From Mesaphorura yosii (Eukaryota; Arthropoda; Collembola; Poduromorpha; Tullbergiidae), in NCBI GenBank assembly GCA_009869945.1, contig WIXG01000191.1, positions 89,494 through 153,493 on the forward strand: DNA of 64,000 nt, read 5' to 3'. Numbering within the stretch: position 1 is the stretch's first letter; the number at the start of each line of letters is the position of its first letter. Positions 41,601 through 53,034 of the stretch are shown here, one piece after another. Both the position numbers and the translations under genes were made by a program. The notes under the pieces are model-generated. The model was not told where the DNA came from, ran no database searches, and was given only the letters and a program-made list of their open reading frames with translations.

Positions 41601-44600
41601 CAAACATGCGTCTGCACTCTGCAGACTTCTGTGTCGAACATCGCCTCGTGTCGTGGTTAAGTTACTAAAAGTTGTGGTGGATTGACTCGTCAAAATTCAG
41701 ACGTTACTTTCATAAACCACAATTCTTTAACTTCATTCTGCATTTTTTTCTTGCGCATTTTCCCTTGCCGTATTTACTTAATTTACATATTTACGTATGC
41801 AGGGACATTCGTCCTGGGTGAACAACACAAGTACGTGAGACAAGTAGGAGACAGAATAATCTTTCTACTAAGCTCTCACGATATGATAAAAGCCTGGGCG
41901 AGAAAAGTGAAAGCGAAATCCCTCACAACAAAAATATTATTACATTTTTCATTCTTGAAGCATCTTCGCTTCATTTCATCGTATTATTCGTCCCATCATT
42001 CATCTTCCCTCTGTTTGGCCTGCTGGTGTACGTTGCTATTACTCGTTCCGCATGATTTTCTTTATAAATATTCCACTTGGTTATGAATGTACGCGTTCGC
42101 CTTTCTTCTGAATAAAGTCATAAAAATTGGTGGTCTAGCTTTCACTCGCGCGCGAAAGCTACGGATAATATTCTGCATTGTAATGCTTAGCTCGAAAGCG
42201 AAAAGGGACAGAAGGCGCATAAAATGACTTGCAGTGTTGCCCATCTTCAAGATGAAAGTAATTTGGAGAATGCAAATACTGAAGTATTAAAATAGAAACG
42301 CGCAGTGGTCATGTTTCCTAAACACTGGAACCACGAACTAGTTTTGGAAGAGCTCGTCTTGACGAGTACACTTGATAGTATTTGCGGAAACATTCAGGTC
42401 AGTGATCTTTACTGCAACCAGTCACCAAACTACAACAGACGACAAGACATTGTAGCCTAGACGGATGAGGGATTCACAACTCACGTACTAAGACATCCAT
42501 GGTGTTCCTGCACGACATTGCGGCCTGACTTTCTACACAAATGAACAAATGGCAAATGAACACCCCAAAGAATTCGTTTTAAAGGACCCGAATTCATGCA
42601 AAAAATTCCTATTGCAAAGGAAACGGCAAGTTCCAAATGCGAATGATGCAAGGACAAGTGTCCCTTTGTTCTCTAATTGCAAGTCTTGTTACTTGGCGCG
42701 TGCCAAGTCCAAGTCTGACTTAAAAACTCTAGACTCACAGCGACAAAGTTCCAGAAACAAGGCCGATCCCAGACACTGATTCTGACTTAGTTTACTCCAT
42801 CGTTCCTCAATGCTCTTCGTTTATTCGGCGTATCACACATTCGTCTTCAATTTGTGGGGTTGAATGATTGGAATTTTATCTGAAATGAAGTGTGAGACGT
42901 GTTGCCTGAAAGCAAGACTAAGCCCAGTCATGGAATCACAATCATGAATGCAGCGGAACACGGAAGGGGGAACGCGGACATAGTGGCAATCAACCGAAAC
43001 AAGGATTCACTTGACTGAATTCATTTCATCGCTTGTTCTCATATGGTAAACAGATACTGCACAGCTCAACTCGGCATTACAATTACAATCGTATACAAGC
43101 GGTGTAGAAGTAGACAGTGGTATTGAAACCCTAGGGTTCATCTTTCATCACAACCTCACACGCATCACTGGCAAAATGTTTCAATTTAGAACTAATATTC
43201 CAGCATTGCTGCACTGGGTACGCTTTGAGCTCGTGCAGGTTATGATCCAGTACAATATCTTTCTGCTGCAGGTCCTCACTCCCGCAAAAATGAGTCACAG
43301 AGCACAAGATGGCAAAATTATACAAAAATATAATAACAGAATTATTCGCCCCTCGAGTCTACTATTGAAATGATGTGAGCTCAAAGGAATTGCCGTGGGT
43401 CTGTTTTTCATTTCAGAAAACTAGTTTGCATTATTGCGTTACATTTGCTGAGGATGGAAATTCATCCAGCCAGCATGACTGCCTGCTTCGTTGGTTGCCT
43501 GTCAATACAGCATGCATTCGGTTATAACATCCCGAGATTTATGAGCTATTATTGGAGTGAACACTTTACCATGTTCTAACAACGTGATTCACCAGAGCAT
43601 TGCACAAACGAGCCGCATGGATTTAAAAGGCAGGTGTCGGCCGCGCTCAAATGGATTCGGGAATTGCAAAGTCAGCATAGGCATTGACATCGGCACAGGC
43701 CCAGCGTTGGATTTCATTTGCGCGGAGTAGCAGTCACGGCCACGGCCATGACTTCCACGAAGTCGTTAAAAAAAGTCATTATAATTACATTTATGTCACT
43801 TCTCATCGTATCGTTTCCCGTTGCAAGAATTTCGAATAATTGAAGCTAATGATTTGAGCTGCCATCCTCGTTGTAACAGGGCATTGATGCATTTTAAATT
43901 GACAGATTCGAGGCAGAGAAATCGCTCATAGTTAATAAATACGCAATTCGTTACACCGGTGCAGACATATTTTCCAGTCGGCCTAACGATCAAGATGATT
44001 AGCTCGCTGCGTGATAAAGCCGCAATGCGTTTCCGTATGTAATGACAAAATAGTATGCAAACAAATTACTGCCGTTACGAGTCACATCAACACGTGCATA
44101 ATAGGAAAGGCACACTGCTACATGTGTGCGGCGAGAGGCATAAACGAATGACCGCTGGTCAGCTGCTGGAAAGTTCTACGTGCATTTGTTGTTTGTTTGT
44201 GGAGTGGATTTATTTTGTTGGATCAATTGCGCACCCAGAATAGAAAGTCATATTGCCACTTGAATTGAGTTATCAATTATGAGAATCTCTTCACATGGAG
44301 AGTTTAAAAACGACTCAGTTATGAACACATGTCGTTACAAGTATCATTCACGCCAATCTCGCACACACGAATCAAAATTGTAAATGCGCAAGGCATAAGG
44401 ATATGTAGATTTTCACGTCAATTCTTTGCCAAGGTCAAGATTAATTGCAGTAGTTAGCAGGATTGAGAGAGTCTGATCCCTGTAGTAAGAATTCACCTCA
44501 ACAGTTCCTATCACATGCAGATTTGGAGAAGGATTTGACGCAACTTGTGCCTATGACCAAGTACGAAGTAAGATGATAAATGCAGAACACTGTAATCGTT

Positions 44601-47600
44601 AAATCTGGGATTTGTTAGTTTTAGCGTTCTCTGAAGCTTCAGGAACTTCCTTCACACTTGTAATGATAGTAATGCTTAAAGGAACTAAAGTTCCCAGGAT
44701 TTTTGTACGCGTGAATCAAGTGTTTATATCCAAAATTGTGTTGACGATAGAGCATCGATGCGCGGCGGGCATGATTAGAATGACAGAGAATTTGTGTGTT
44801 CTCTATCTTTCTCTGTCTAGTCATCCAGCTCAACACCTGCCATTGTTTTTAACATGAAACTGCAAAATTTTAGCACTAACAAATACGAGGTCGTTAGCAT
44901 GAGGCAAGGACAGCGCTTTAGGAGTCATGAAGACTCTCACATTGCAACGTAAATCCAAACTCGAAAATCACAAATTAAACAGACTGAGTTCGCAAATTTT
45001 ATGCCCGAAGGAACTCGCATGAGTCTCAGTGAGTTAAGACAATTTGTGAAAAATATATTTATACCATCTCGACACGGAACTCAAAGCATCTGTTGATCTG
45101 TCAGAAATCCGAAGTACTCCGTGTTTACCTTTTGAAGTGCAAAAATCGTCAGTGGTGCCATAAAACCATCGCATGCATAAATTAGTTCAACAACAATCAT
45201 CATGACTGCTGAGCTTGATGTTGATCACGCTCTCGGTTGCAATGTTTGCTTGAATTAACAAAATAAATGTTAAACGCTGAATTATACAGAACTCAAGCAT
45301 TACATTAAAGCAGAATCCAGTTCCGCTGAACTTTGCTTGAAAATTGTACAGCAAGGTGGCAAATGTCTGCACCTTGCAAAACTTTACAGACAACAGAAAG
45401 GCATAAAAGTACCGTACAGACCTAGATATATTCTAAGCACAAAGTGGATTTGCAATTTAAAGCATTTCGCGCTTGTTATGTCCTATTTCATTTGGAACGG
45501 AATGCAAAACAAGCTCTCAGTCAACAAAATAACAAAGACCTCTGCGGAAGGTGAGATGAATTATACAATCGTATAACAACCTGTGCGCAGGAAGCCAAAT
45601 AGCGAAACGTTTGTTCATTATACAGTCTCTGAATTGTGGGCTGTATTGACTTTATAACTCTGAATTAGAAGTTAGTAAAAACAAAGACGGACTTCCTAAG
45701 CTAAATAGTGAACTAATGAATGCGAAGCAAACAAACAGGAATCTCGCTCAAAATTCCATGCGCCATGCCTGAGGTTTTACGAGGAGCCCAGACTAGACAT
45801 CTACACTTAATTCCGTACGGCCTGAATTTGGAAGGGAAATAATTGCAAGTGTCGTTCAATGACGTCTGGTTGACGTCACCAGACAGCTTCGTCTTTATCC
45901 TCGTGTCCTTATGTCAAGCTCAACCGTCTGCCTGGCTTGAAATATATGCATAAGCACATTTCTGAAGTTACTTGCGGAAAACCAATGGTCGGCACCGACA
46001 GATATTCGTGACCAAGACGAGTATCGTAACCTTGAGAAGCTACGCGCGTGAAAAAAAAAACGATAATGCAACATGTTACAGAATTATGAATCAGTCAGAC
46101 GGTCGGTATCTTTTTTTAAATGCAGCTTGGAGCCCGTGGTTTTATTTCAAGGTCGAGAAAATATAAATAATGCAAAGTATATTCTCAAAAACCGAATCAT
46201 CCTCAAGGAACAAGCAAGCATTACCCTGAACAAATACACGTACTTTGCAAAACGTTTTTAAAATGTAATAGAACGATATTTGCAGCAGAGGAAATCCCGT
46301 GCATTGCATTATCACTTTCATTCATTATTCGCGCTTATTAGAGCTGCTGCAGAAGAACCTACATGTTATCAGCTGAACACGTCCTGGAAAATATTCATGC
46401 TAAACCATGATCTACATTCGCAAATAATGTCACTTAAAAGCATGAATTTAAGTGTAAAGCTAACAATGTTGTCATCGAATGCCCTTTCGAAATTGTTCCT
46501 GGAAATATTATACCGTTCCAACTGCCTTTCAGTACTCAAGATCAAAGGCTGAACTTGAAAGAGTTCTGAATGCGTGTTTCGGTTGTGTAAACGTAAACTT
46601 ACGTGAGCAAGAGACTCATTTTTATCTTTGTTGAAGAATATGCACATATTTAATTTGCCCACAATGTCTCGTGTCTTGCAGATAACGCACAATAGCGAGC
46701 TACGTGACATTTTGCTGATACGCATTTTAGATGAGTAAATATTGAGAGACTGGCACCAGATACACACTTCTCGATTCCTGCTTGTCTGCTCAAAATCTAA
46801 CCTGGATTTTTAATGTACATGAGCCAAATAAAGTTTCGTTGTGAACTGCTAACAAATCGAATTTATCCAATTTGTGTAATCAAACCAGCATTAGGCGACT
46901 TCAACATTTTTACCATCATGTATCGTAACGGTATACAATAACTATAAATTGCACAGTCCATAATTGAGATGCTATCATCTTTATAATCTTTATGCTGCGT
47001 TGCATCGACAAATAAGAAGCTGTAAAGTTTTAAATTACCTAAGCAGTAAACAAGAATATCATACAGGGCAAAATTCATGAAATTATGGACGCATGTCGAA
47101 ATTCGTGCAAGCTACCCGTCTTTTGCCTTGCATTAAAATATGCAAAGTCAAAATTCGCCATTTCCGTAATATTTTATAGCAGATTTTGTCCATAAAGCTT
47201 TTTAACGTGACCTATTTTCTTGGGACTGGAACTCAAATTAATAATTCAAGACACTGAAGAGCACCCGTGCATAGCAGCGGCAAATAATTCTGACTGAATA
47301 CGATTTTAACTGAAACGAAATTAAAAGCGACTTCCTGCTTCAAATTTTAAACGCTTTTGATTGAAAGTCGCACACAGGATTAGGAGTTTACGATAGGGAC
47401 GATCGGCACATGTAACGATAAAGTAATTTTTGTGAACTGTCACTTCTCAAATCTCTTATCAAGCGTGCATCCTGAGACAAGGTCAGATGTCAAGTTCTCT
47501 TGAGATTCGAGATACTGCGTCACCGCACGTCACATACAATTTATTTATAATCCGGAATTTTGCAAAGGATTCCAGGAGAAGAACTTTTATCTCGTGAATT

Positions 47601-48175
47601 TTTATTGTTCTGGCCAGTTCCATGTGAGAAACTCATAAAATGGATCCCATCAGAGCAAGTCTGCCAAGTTCATCCTCTCACGATTAAATTTCTGTTCCGA
47701 CAAAAACAGCTAACTAGAGAACTACGATCTTTTAATTATCTCGACTCGCTTAGCAAACTTAAAATTACGTGATTCACATACGTGGCTGCCTGTTGCAGGA
47801 ATTGAAAACTGCACATTTATGATTTCGCCTTAATCTTGCATCTCAGCCAATGGTGATATGCAATGCACAGCGGCTCAACCCTGCATTGTGTATCAGATAT
47901 AATTTTCCTACCTGGCCGGTGTTTATAAATCCATGCTTATCAGCTAATTGATTAGCGACTTCATGTCCTCCTTCTAAGTGCACAGCCCATTGATCTGTGT
48001 AGTGGTGCGGGTGCTCATGATGCTCCTCCTGATGGTAGCTATCATCGTGGTCAATTATCGCGTTGCTTGTACCGTTGAGAGTACTGCTACTACTGCTACT
48101 TAAGATCGTGTGATGGCCCAGGATGATGCATAGGTGAAGAACCGCGGTAAGACATGCCTTGAATATCTTCTCCAT
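28746..48175 (-). CDS. Fur1: Furin-type proprotein convertase (Dfurin1-like)
   Basis: Common exons, all minus strand: 48175-47912, 40958-40860, 40557-40366, 38137-38009, 35341-35271, 35198-35104, 34534-34430, 34366-34299, 34229-34020, 33859-33652, 33574-33457, 33382-33301 and 33230-33020; phases agree at every joint. This calcium-dependent serine protease of the trans-Golgi network and secretory route cuts precursors after basic motifs. Residues 1-25 look like a signal peptide. The prodomain starts at [11 protein letters not shown] and ends at KRRTKR|D (cut after about 136). The catalytic triad is Asp 214 ([10 protein letters not shown]), His 255 ([10 protein letters not shown]) and Ser 429 ([13 protein letters not shown]), with oxyanion Asn 356 (WASGNGG). 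The P domain follows ([15 protein letters not shown] ... [18 protein letters not shown]). Different downstream exons close the P domain, listed separately; isoforms of about 816, 824 and 708 residues are possible. The Cys-rich/TM exon at 28746-29602 must join through a donor I could not fix. Intron 1 is about 7 kb. Confidence 0.93.
29900..29927 (-). CDS. Fur1: Probable 28-base furin exon before the Cys-rich exon
   Basis: Reads NEDCVRIVV plus one base and ends at a strong donor (G|GTGAGT). It links in phase 1 to the terminal exon, giving [15 protein letters not shown], which resembles the Cys-Val-Val-Cys-Glu opening of the vertebrate furin Cys-rich region. The acceptor (GGCAAG) has a poor pyrimidine tract. 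The exon needs a phase 0 partner upstream; a weak candidate donor in exon A is GAA|GTAGGA. Confidence 0.45.
30100..31175. other. Furin intron, no visible coding content
   Basis: AT-rich sequence between the small Cys-rich exon and alternative exon B. No open frame with splice support is seen on the minus strand. A TTTATT near 30085 could serve as a minus-strand poly(A) signal for transcripts that end in exon B or C. Confidence 0.4.
31176..31450 (-). CDS. Fur1: Furin alternative exon C (candidate)
   Basis: A strong acceptor (long pyrimidine tract ending TTATCAG) at 31451-31453 opens this exon in phase 1. It reads [20 protein letters not shown], another plausible P-domain end (compare [10 protein letters not shown] in exon A), and stops at TAA 31176. 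It lies inside exon B in the same frame. The joint to exon 33230-33020 is exact and would give a protein of about 708 residues. A GTAACG donor overlaps the stop codon, so it might instead splice onward. Confidence 0.4.
31176..31798 (-). CDS. Fur1: Furin alternative exon B (P-domain end 2)
   Basis: Acceptor TTGATTGAACAG, entry in phase 1. The exon reads [20 protein letters not shown], replacing the last P-domain strand encoded by exon A, and stays open for 207 residues to TAA 31176. The first part is convincing because a Trp-Thr-Leu strand followed by His-Gly is what the fold needs there. The apparent hydrophobic stretch further on ([12 protein letters not shown]) coincides with the pyrimidine tract of the exon C acceptor, so it may be read-through of intron rather than a true membrane segment. 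The real end of exon B may be earlier. Confidence 0.6.
32107..32705 (-). CDS. Fur1: Furin alternative exon A (P-domain end 1)
   Basis: Enters in phase 1 after ACAAG and reads [18 protein letters not shown], the classic furin P-domain end. A Ser/Thr/Asn-rich, probably O-glycosylated stalk of about 180 residues follows ([33 protein letters not shown]), ending at TAA 32107. Two Cys (STCNGTCSN) and a basic run ([11 protein letters not shown]) lie inside. If the stop is used the enzyme is soluble; if an internal donor is used it continues into the Cys-rich and TM exons. Confidence 0.8.
32779..32790 (-). CDS. Fur1: Candidate 12-base microexon of furin
   Basis: On the minus strand the 12 bases ATCACAAGAATG sit between an acceptor (TCTAAATCAG) and a perfect donor (GTAAGTATG). 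Entry and exit are both phase 1, so inclusion adds Asp-His-Lys-Asn between the common P-domain exon and exon A without disturbing the frame. Skipping is equally in frame. Confidence 0.5.
35342..38008. other. Furin intron (2.7 kb)
   Basis: Separates the exon carrying the catalytic Asp from the exon starting [10 protein letters not shown]. Open frames here are short and lie on both strands. I see no exon, repeat or regulatory site I can support. Confidence 0.6.
38138..40365. other. Furin intron (2.2 kb)
   Basis: Lies between the exon ending [11 protein letters not shown] and the exon starting NRGAGLDMN. No supported coding content was found on either strand. Confidence 0.6.
40959..47911. other. 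Furin intron 1 (7 kb)
   Basis: Separates the signal-peptide/prodomain exon (ends GFINTGQ) from the next prodomain exon (starts [12 protein letters not shown]). Its donor is GTAGGA and its acceptor TGTTCTTTGCAG. I found no nested gene. The size suits a regulatory first intron. Confidence 0.6.
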
Positions 48176-49982
48176 TAGAAATGAAGCAGGAAACAAGTTT
48201 GTTGACTATCCAATCAGTGAACATTAACTGCATATGCTGATGTAGACCAATGAACTATTTTGGGCTTCGGGGCTGGGTGGAGGAGACGGTGGTGTTGGCG
48301 GCTGCGGGTGGCGGAATACGGACTTGTGCGGAGTACAGTTTCTTGATGGAAACATGTAGGCATTGGCTTGCCCGCTTGGACTAAATTAAACTGGACGAAA
48401 TCAATGAAGGCAATCATCAAGCTGAAGTCAAAAGGTCAAATGTTTATGTGTAATGAAGTCAATAATTTTAATTACTTGTGTTACATCTTGTTGCCATGTC
48501 CTGATGTGAGTTCTTGGACGTTCGCATTGTTCGGAGACTGAGCTCCGTACATCTGCCAAAGTTTCTGGACGCTCAACCGCTGGAATCTTTGGTTGTTGGC
48601 TCTTCAGTGCTTGTAACTGTTGGCGGTGTTGGCAGTCTGTCCAGCTGAAACTTTATAACAAAGTCAGCATACGGTCAGCTTGGCATGAAATGTGAAACCA
48701 CAAAAATTTGCAACCCGGGTCTTTTTCCTCAAACACGGCACAAGTGCACGGCACGATCTTAGAGTTTTTCCACAACCATGTACACACTTCAGCTCCGAGA
48801 AACGAACTAAAGTTTCACCCATGTTCTAAAACCTACATCTAAAACCATTTCTGTGCACTGGACGACTGAGCTGCATTGAACTAAGGCCAAACTAAAGTAC
48901 AGCCAGTGTGGAGTGTGGAGGTAGCAGAGACATACAGTTGCCTCCTCGCTGTATTGTAGTGTAGCTGTAGAAAGAACTCCAACTCGAGTACTGCTGACTT
49001 TGAATCAACTGGCTGAGACCGTGCAGCATTATTTAGCAAGCGATGGCAAGCCTACTACAACTACCATCACTCGAAACGAAAGAAATTTCATTTAACACTG
49101 TCTTCTTTGCTAAGAACAGCGTCAGACAATGAGGGAACGCATCTGCTTGAGTGAGAACGAGAATGATGATTTCGTGAAAATATGCACACTGGTAATTATT
49201 CCATTGTAGCTACATCTCCTGTCTCCTGGCATGCAAACAGGCAATTGCTTCAAGATTTTGATGCTAAATTATGCCCAGTCTCAATTCAAGGTCAGGGATA
49301 CTGTTCCGAGTGTTTAATTAGCCCCAACTTCCATTTTCGAGTTTTGCTTAAAGCGAATTTTAGCGAATGGTATATGGTGATGAAGTACGATAGAGCAAGG
49401 CGTCAGGCGTGCTGCTTTCGCAGGTCTCGCAAGATGACGATACTCTGGTTTTGACATTTTGCAGTCTTGAGGAAACACTCGTGGAATAAAAGCATACTTG
49501 TCACTCGCATTGGATTGAAGTGAATGGGAACAGTTTATGGACCATTCCAAAATATAATTAAGTATAAAATGCGACTGCGAGCAAAGTTTGGTCAGTGTTC
49601 AGTGGACGTGTGTCACCTTCAAACCCTCTACCGTGAATAGAAGACGACGGCAGATTTCTCTTCAATTTCATTTCAGGGACATGAACATGCCACCATAGCG
49701 CATGAAATAGAACCTAAAAGTCTGACATGCTACAATTTCAAGCTCTTAAACATTACACTGAATCACTGCTCATTGTTGGTTCGGTCTCCTGCGTCTCATT
49801 GTGCACTATTCCATGCGTGTAGGACCGCAGGTTTTGTGATCTCAATGATGGGAAAAATTGGAATTGATACGTCATAGACCTCACAGGATATTTCCGTTTA
49901 ATGAAGAAAATTAAATGGGTTCAGTATGTTTGATGGCACAATAATAATTCTGAATACTAAATTGGTACTTGTAAATTAGCTG
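48176..49982. other. Region upstream of furin, no recognised gene
   Basis: Should contain the furin promoter and any 5' UTR exon on the minus strand, but no clear minus-strand TATA box or initiator stands out. A plus-strand TATA/initiator pair at 49563-49596 is listed separately. Confidence 0.4.
49563..49596 (+). promoter_or_regulatory. TATA box plus TCAGT initiator
   Basis: TATAAAAT at 49563-49570 is followed at 49592-49596 by TCAGT, the arthropod initiator consensus. The initiator A (49594) lies 31 bases from the first T of the TATA box, the ideal spacing. No recognised plus-strand coding exon follows until CK1-gamma at 53434. It may therefore drive a first non-coding or very short exon of that gene, or an unknown transcript antisense to the CARD gene. 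Confidence 0.45.
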
Positions 49983-50423
49983 CTAATAAAGGGCGGTCTG
50001 TCTCCGTGTGTCTTTGATTTTAGCTTCCTCATCCAAAATGTCAATCACTCTTTCGTCTTCGTTCGCGGTGCCTTTCATCGCCTTAATTACTTGACGAAAT
50101 ATAAACACGTCCTTTCTTCCGACAATCTCGTAGAATTTGAGATTCCGTTTGAATGAGTTCGGCTCCTTCACCTGGACAAAAAGCAGGGAAATCGAACAAA
50201 TAGTTTTTCCAACTCAAGGGTATGAATGCGTATACGTATGCTAGAACGCACTTACGATTTCATTCTTTTCTGACACAGAAAGTCCACGCAGTTGCACACA
50301 CTTTGTTAGGAAATCAGTGTCACAGGTCGTATTTTTGCACAATTCGAAGAGTTTGTCTTTAATTATAAGCGAAACGATCAATTTATTCTGGAGGCGCTCT
50401 TTGGCGACTAGAACCTCACCCAT
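49983..50423 (-). CDS. Small CARD-like (death-fold) protein
   Basis: Two exons, 50423-50256 and 50171-49983, with an 84-base phase 0 GT-AG intron (donor GTAAGT), give 118 residues from ATG to TAG. The whole protein looks like one CARD: a helix 1 pattern (AKERLQNKLIVSLIIKD), KLFELCKNTTC, LTKCVQLRGLSVSEKNEI, then KFYEIVGRKDVFIFRQVIKA and ERVIDIL. The last two match the family layout of a Leu/Ile-rich helix, Gly-Arg and an aromatic-rich helix. No other domain is present, so it would be a CARD-only protein of the kind that can cap or bridge apoptotic or immune complexes. The identification is by pattern only; another death-fold or unrelated helical domain is possible. It lies about 1.8 kb upstream of furin and 3.5 kb left of CK1-gamma. 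Confidence 0.5.
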
Positions 50424-53034
50424 GACGCTACCGCAATACGCTCAGTTCTCATTAGAGTATCTTTGGCGCTATTCTAACTTCGCCATCCCACTCTTAACAC
50501 ACTTATGCCTTATGCGCCCGTTACTCATCTACCAGCTCTGGTCAGTGAGTCAAATGAACTGTGTCTCCTCGAATTGAAGGAATCTTGTCAACGACTAACT
50601 GTGATGCGTCATTCGCCTCAGTATGTAAAAAGTAAATAAGTTGTTGTCGTGTCGACTCCACCAAGTGAGAATGCTCTCTTGCTTTGTGTGAATTTCAACA
50701 CGCAGATACCTAATGTAAATAGTTAACTATTTATCGCTACTTCAGTATTTCAGTTTAATGGCATGCAGGGCAGGATTTGATTTTGCGTATTGCCTTAATG
50801 GTGTATACGGTATGGTTAATGATGATACGGGTGCAGCGGTGATGAATGATAACGGCACATGATAGCGGAGATAAATTCGCAGCATCCAGTCCACTTTGCT
50901 GGTCTCTAGTTTGAAGATGCAGCAAATTGTAAACAGAGATCAAAGCGATCAGATCATCATCCACTATTACGAGATCGGGCGCGAGTGCATCACACACATA
51001 GAAGAACAAGCTCAAGAAATGAAATCCACTGTCCATTGTCATGCATTCGTGTCTGGCGACGGATCTCCTGTCTCCCGTTTCGAGACTTGACCTGAGGCGG
51101 TCAGACATCTGGTTCACGTCACGAAAGAAAGTCACGATTAAAAATGTCATTGATTCTTATTACTTGAACTTTCACAGCTGTCCATTACTCATATCAATGC
51201 AGGTACGCGCATATTGTTATGGCCGCAATTTTTTGTAGCACAATAATCTGCTGCACTACTATATTCAAACAGCGATAAAATAGTAAGGAGCCCACGCCAG
51301 GCTATACCAATTTCGGCCTGCATGCATCGGCCGTACGCCTTGCCTTGGACGTCAAAATTTCAAAACTGCAAACACGCAGCTTCACAATTCCAACCTAAAT
51401 GATACCGCATGACATGAACCAAGTCGGATTCCTGGAGCATGCGCGAGTTGGAGTTTAGTTGATCACTGCTTCGGTGCCCTTTGGTCATTACATGCGTCGT
51501 GGGAAGCATATCACATTCCGGTCAGCGCTATCATCCCGGGTTGAGATAAAAGACGACAGTACAAGCGACGAGGTACGTAAGCGTTAATGCGATTATTCAT
51601 GTTAATTGCTGCGGAGTTTGGAAGGAAACAAAGAATTCCAAGAGAAAGGTTGTGCGAGCCGAGCCAGAGTTGGCACACAACGCCAACAACCGGCTCATTT
51701 CTCATGCATTCACTGCTGCAAACCTATGAGCAGTGTACACTGGCAGGCACGCTCTTGAACTGTAGCCTATTGGTCGTAGTTTGTTTCTGAAGAGACCGTA
51801 GTGGTATAACGCAACCGGTAAAGAATACTCGCTGTTGGGCATCCGTGGCTCGGCTCGGAGGATCCAACCTCTTCTGAGAAGTGATATTCGCATTTCTATA
51901 CACTGGGTTGTGTACACCTACACAAGACCAAGGCAGAGCATAGATTTTAGCAGCAGAAGCTGACTTTTAGCAGTAGCCAATCCAATATTGTACTGAAGGT
52001 ATTTCTATTATAAAATGAAGCTATTAGCCACGGTATCTTCTTCTATCCCAGCAGATGGGTAGCACAGTTCTATCTATTCTACATTTTATACAGGCAGGCA
52101 GGCAGGCTTAGAGTTTGACGACATTACATATTCACTGTTTAATCTGCCTGCAGTGGTAATGCAGCTCAACTGGTACGTGGTTTAATAGTTGAATGATTTT
52201 TTTACTCGTCCCAAGTATTATATCACATCTTTCTTACTTCTATCCCGTAAATCCTGCGGCTGGTGGCTGTACAAACTTGTGAATGAGAAAGTTCAGAAGA
52301 GAAAAACAGGACAGACGGGGACTTAACAGAATGGGAGAAAGATAAAGACGGAATCAATCCACATCACAAAGTAAAATCATAATGACGCCCGTGAAGTGAA
52401 GGATTGCACGAGATATACGACAAAGGAAATTGTTTCAAGTTGCAAAGATAAGTGACAGTGATAAAGAAAAGTAATTCATTAATTGTTCACGGTAGTGTTT
52501 AGGCGCAAGCATTACGTTTTCTGAACGCATTCGTTTCTTAAGTTAATTGTTGAGCGGAATCGGTGTGTTGGAGGACTGATTCAATTGTGATTTATGGCTG
52601 GTTTGTATTGAGGGGAAGGAGATGTTGATGTGAAACAGTTACTGACTCAGGAAATCTTATCTAAGTCAATGTTTTCTTATTATTTAGCTGAAGAAAGTCA
52701 AATCGTTCAGCTAGGCAGGTATTTATGTTTATCATGTGAAGTGATGTGCTAGCCGATAGCATCTTTGCCAAAGCCAATTCAGGGACGCGTTCAGTTCTAT
52801 CTGCTTCTAGGCCACTTCGTCAATGCAATTAGATGCAAATTTTTATATTTGAGATAATGTCTGGTTGGTTATCCGTAACTTCAATCAACATGAGATGACG
52901 ACGTCAACTGCGGGTTCATGTAACTGCTTGAACTGCTGACGACTCCAGCGGTTCTTCGACTTCATCGCCTGTTTGACGAAATTCAACCTTCTATCTACCT
53001 GAGAGTGATAACCTTCAGAAACGACAATTGTCGT
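50424..53034. other. No supported gene
   Basis: A 131-codon frame on the minus strand (51150-50755) and shorter plus-strand frames overlap each other, and none resembles a family or has a convincing splice pattern. A short (GGCA)n run lies near 52095. The missing first exon of CK1-gamma may be here but was not identified. Confidence 0.4.

Noticed and set aside
50755-51150. 131-codon open frame on the minus strand
   Set aside because: No family resemblance and no convincing splice sites; an equally protein-like plus-strand frame overlaps it.
51780-51880. tRNA- or SINE-like sequence (TAGTGGTATAACGC ... GGATCCAACC)
   Set aside because: The A-box-like part is on the plus strand, but the only B-box-like string reads properly on the minus strand, and no cloverleaf can be drawn.
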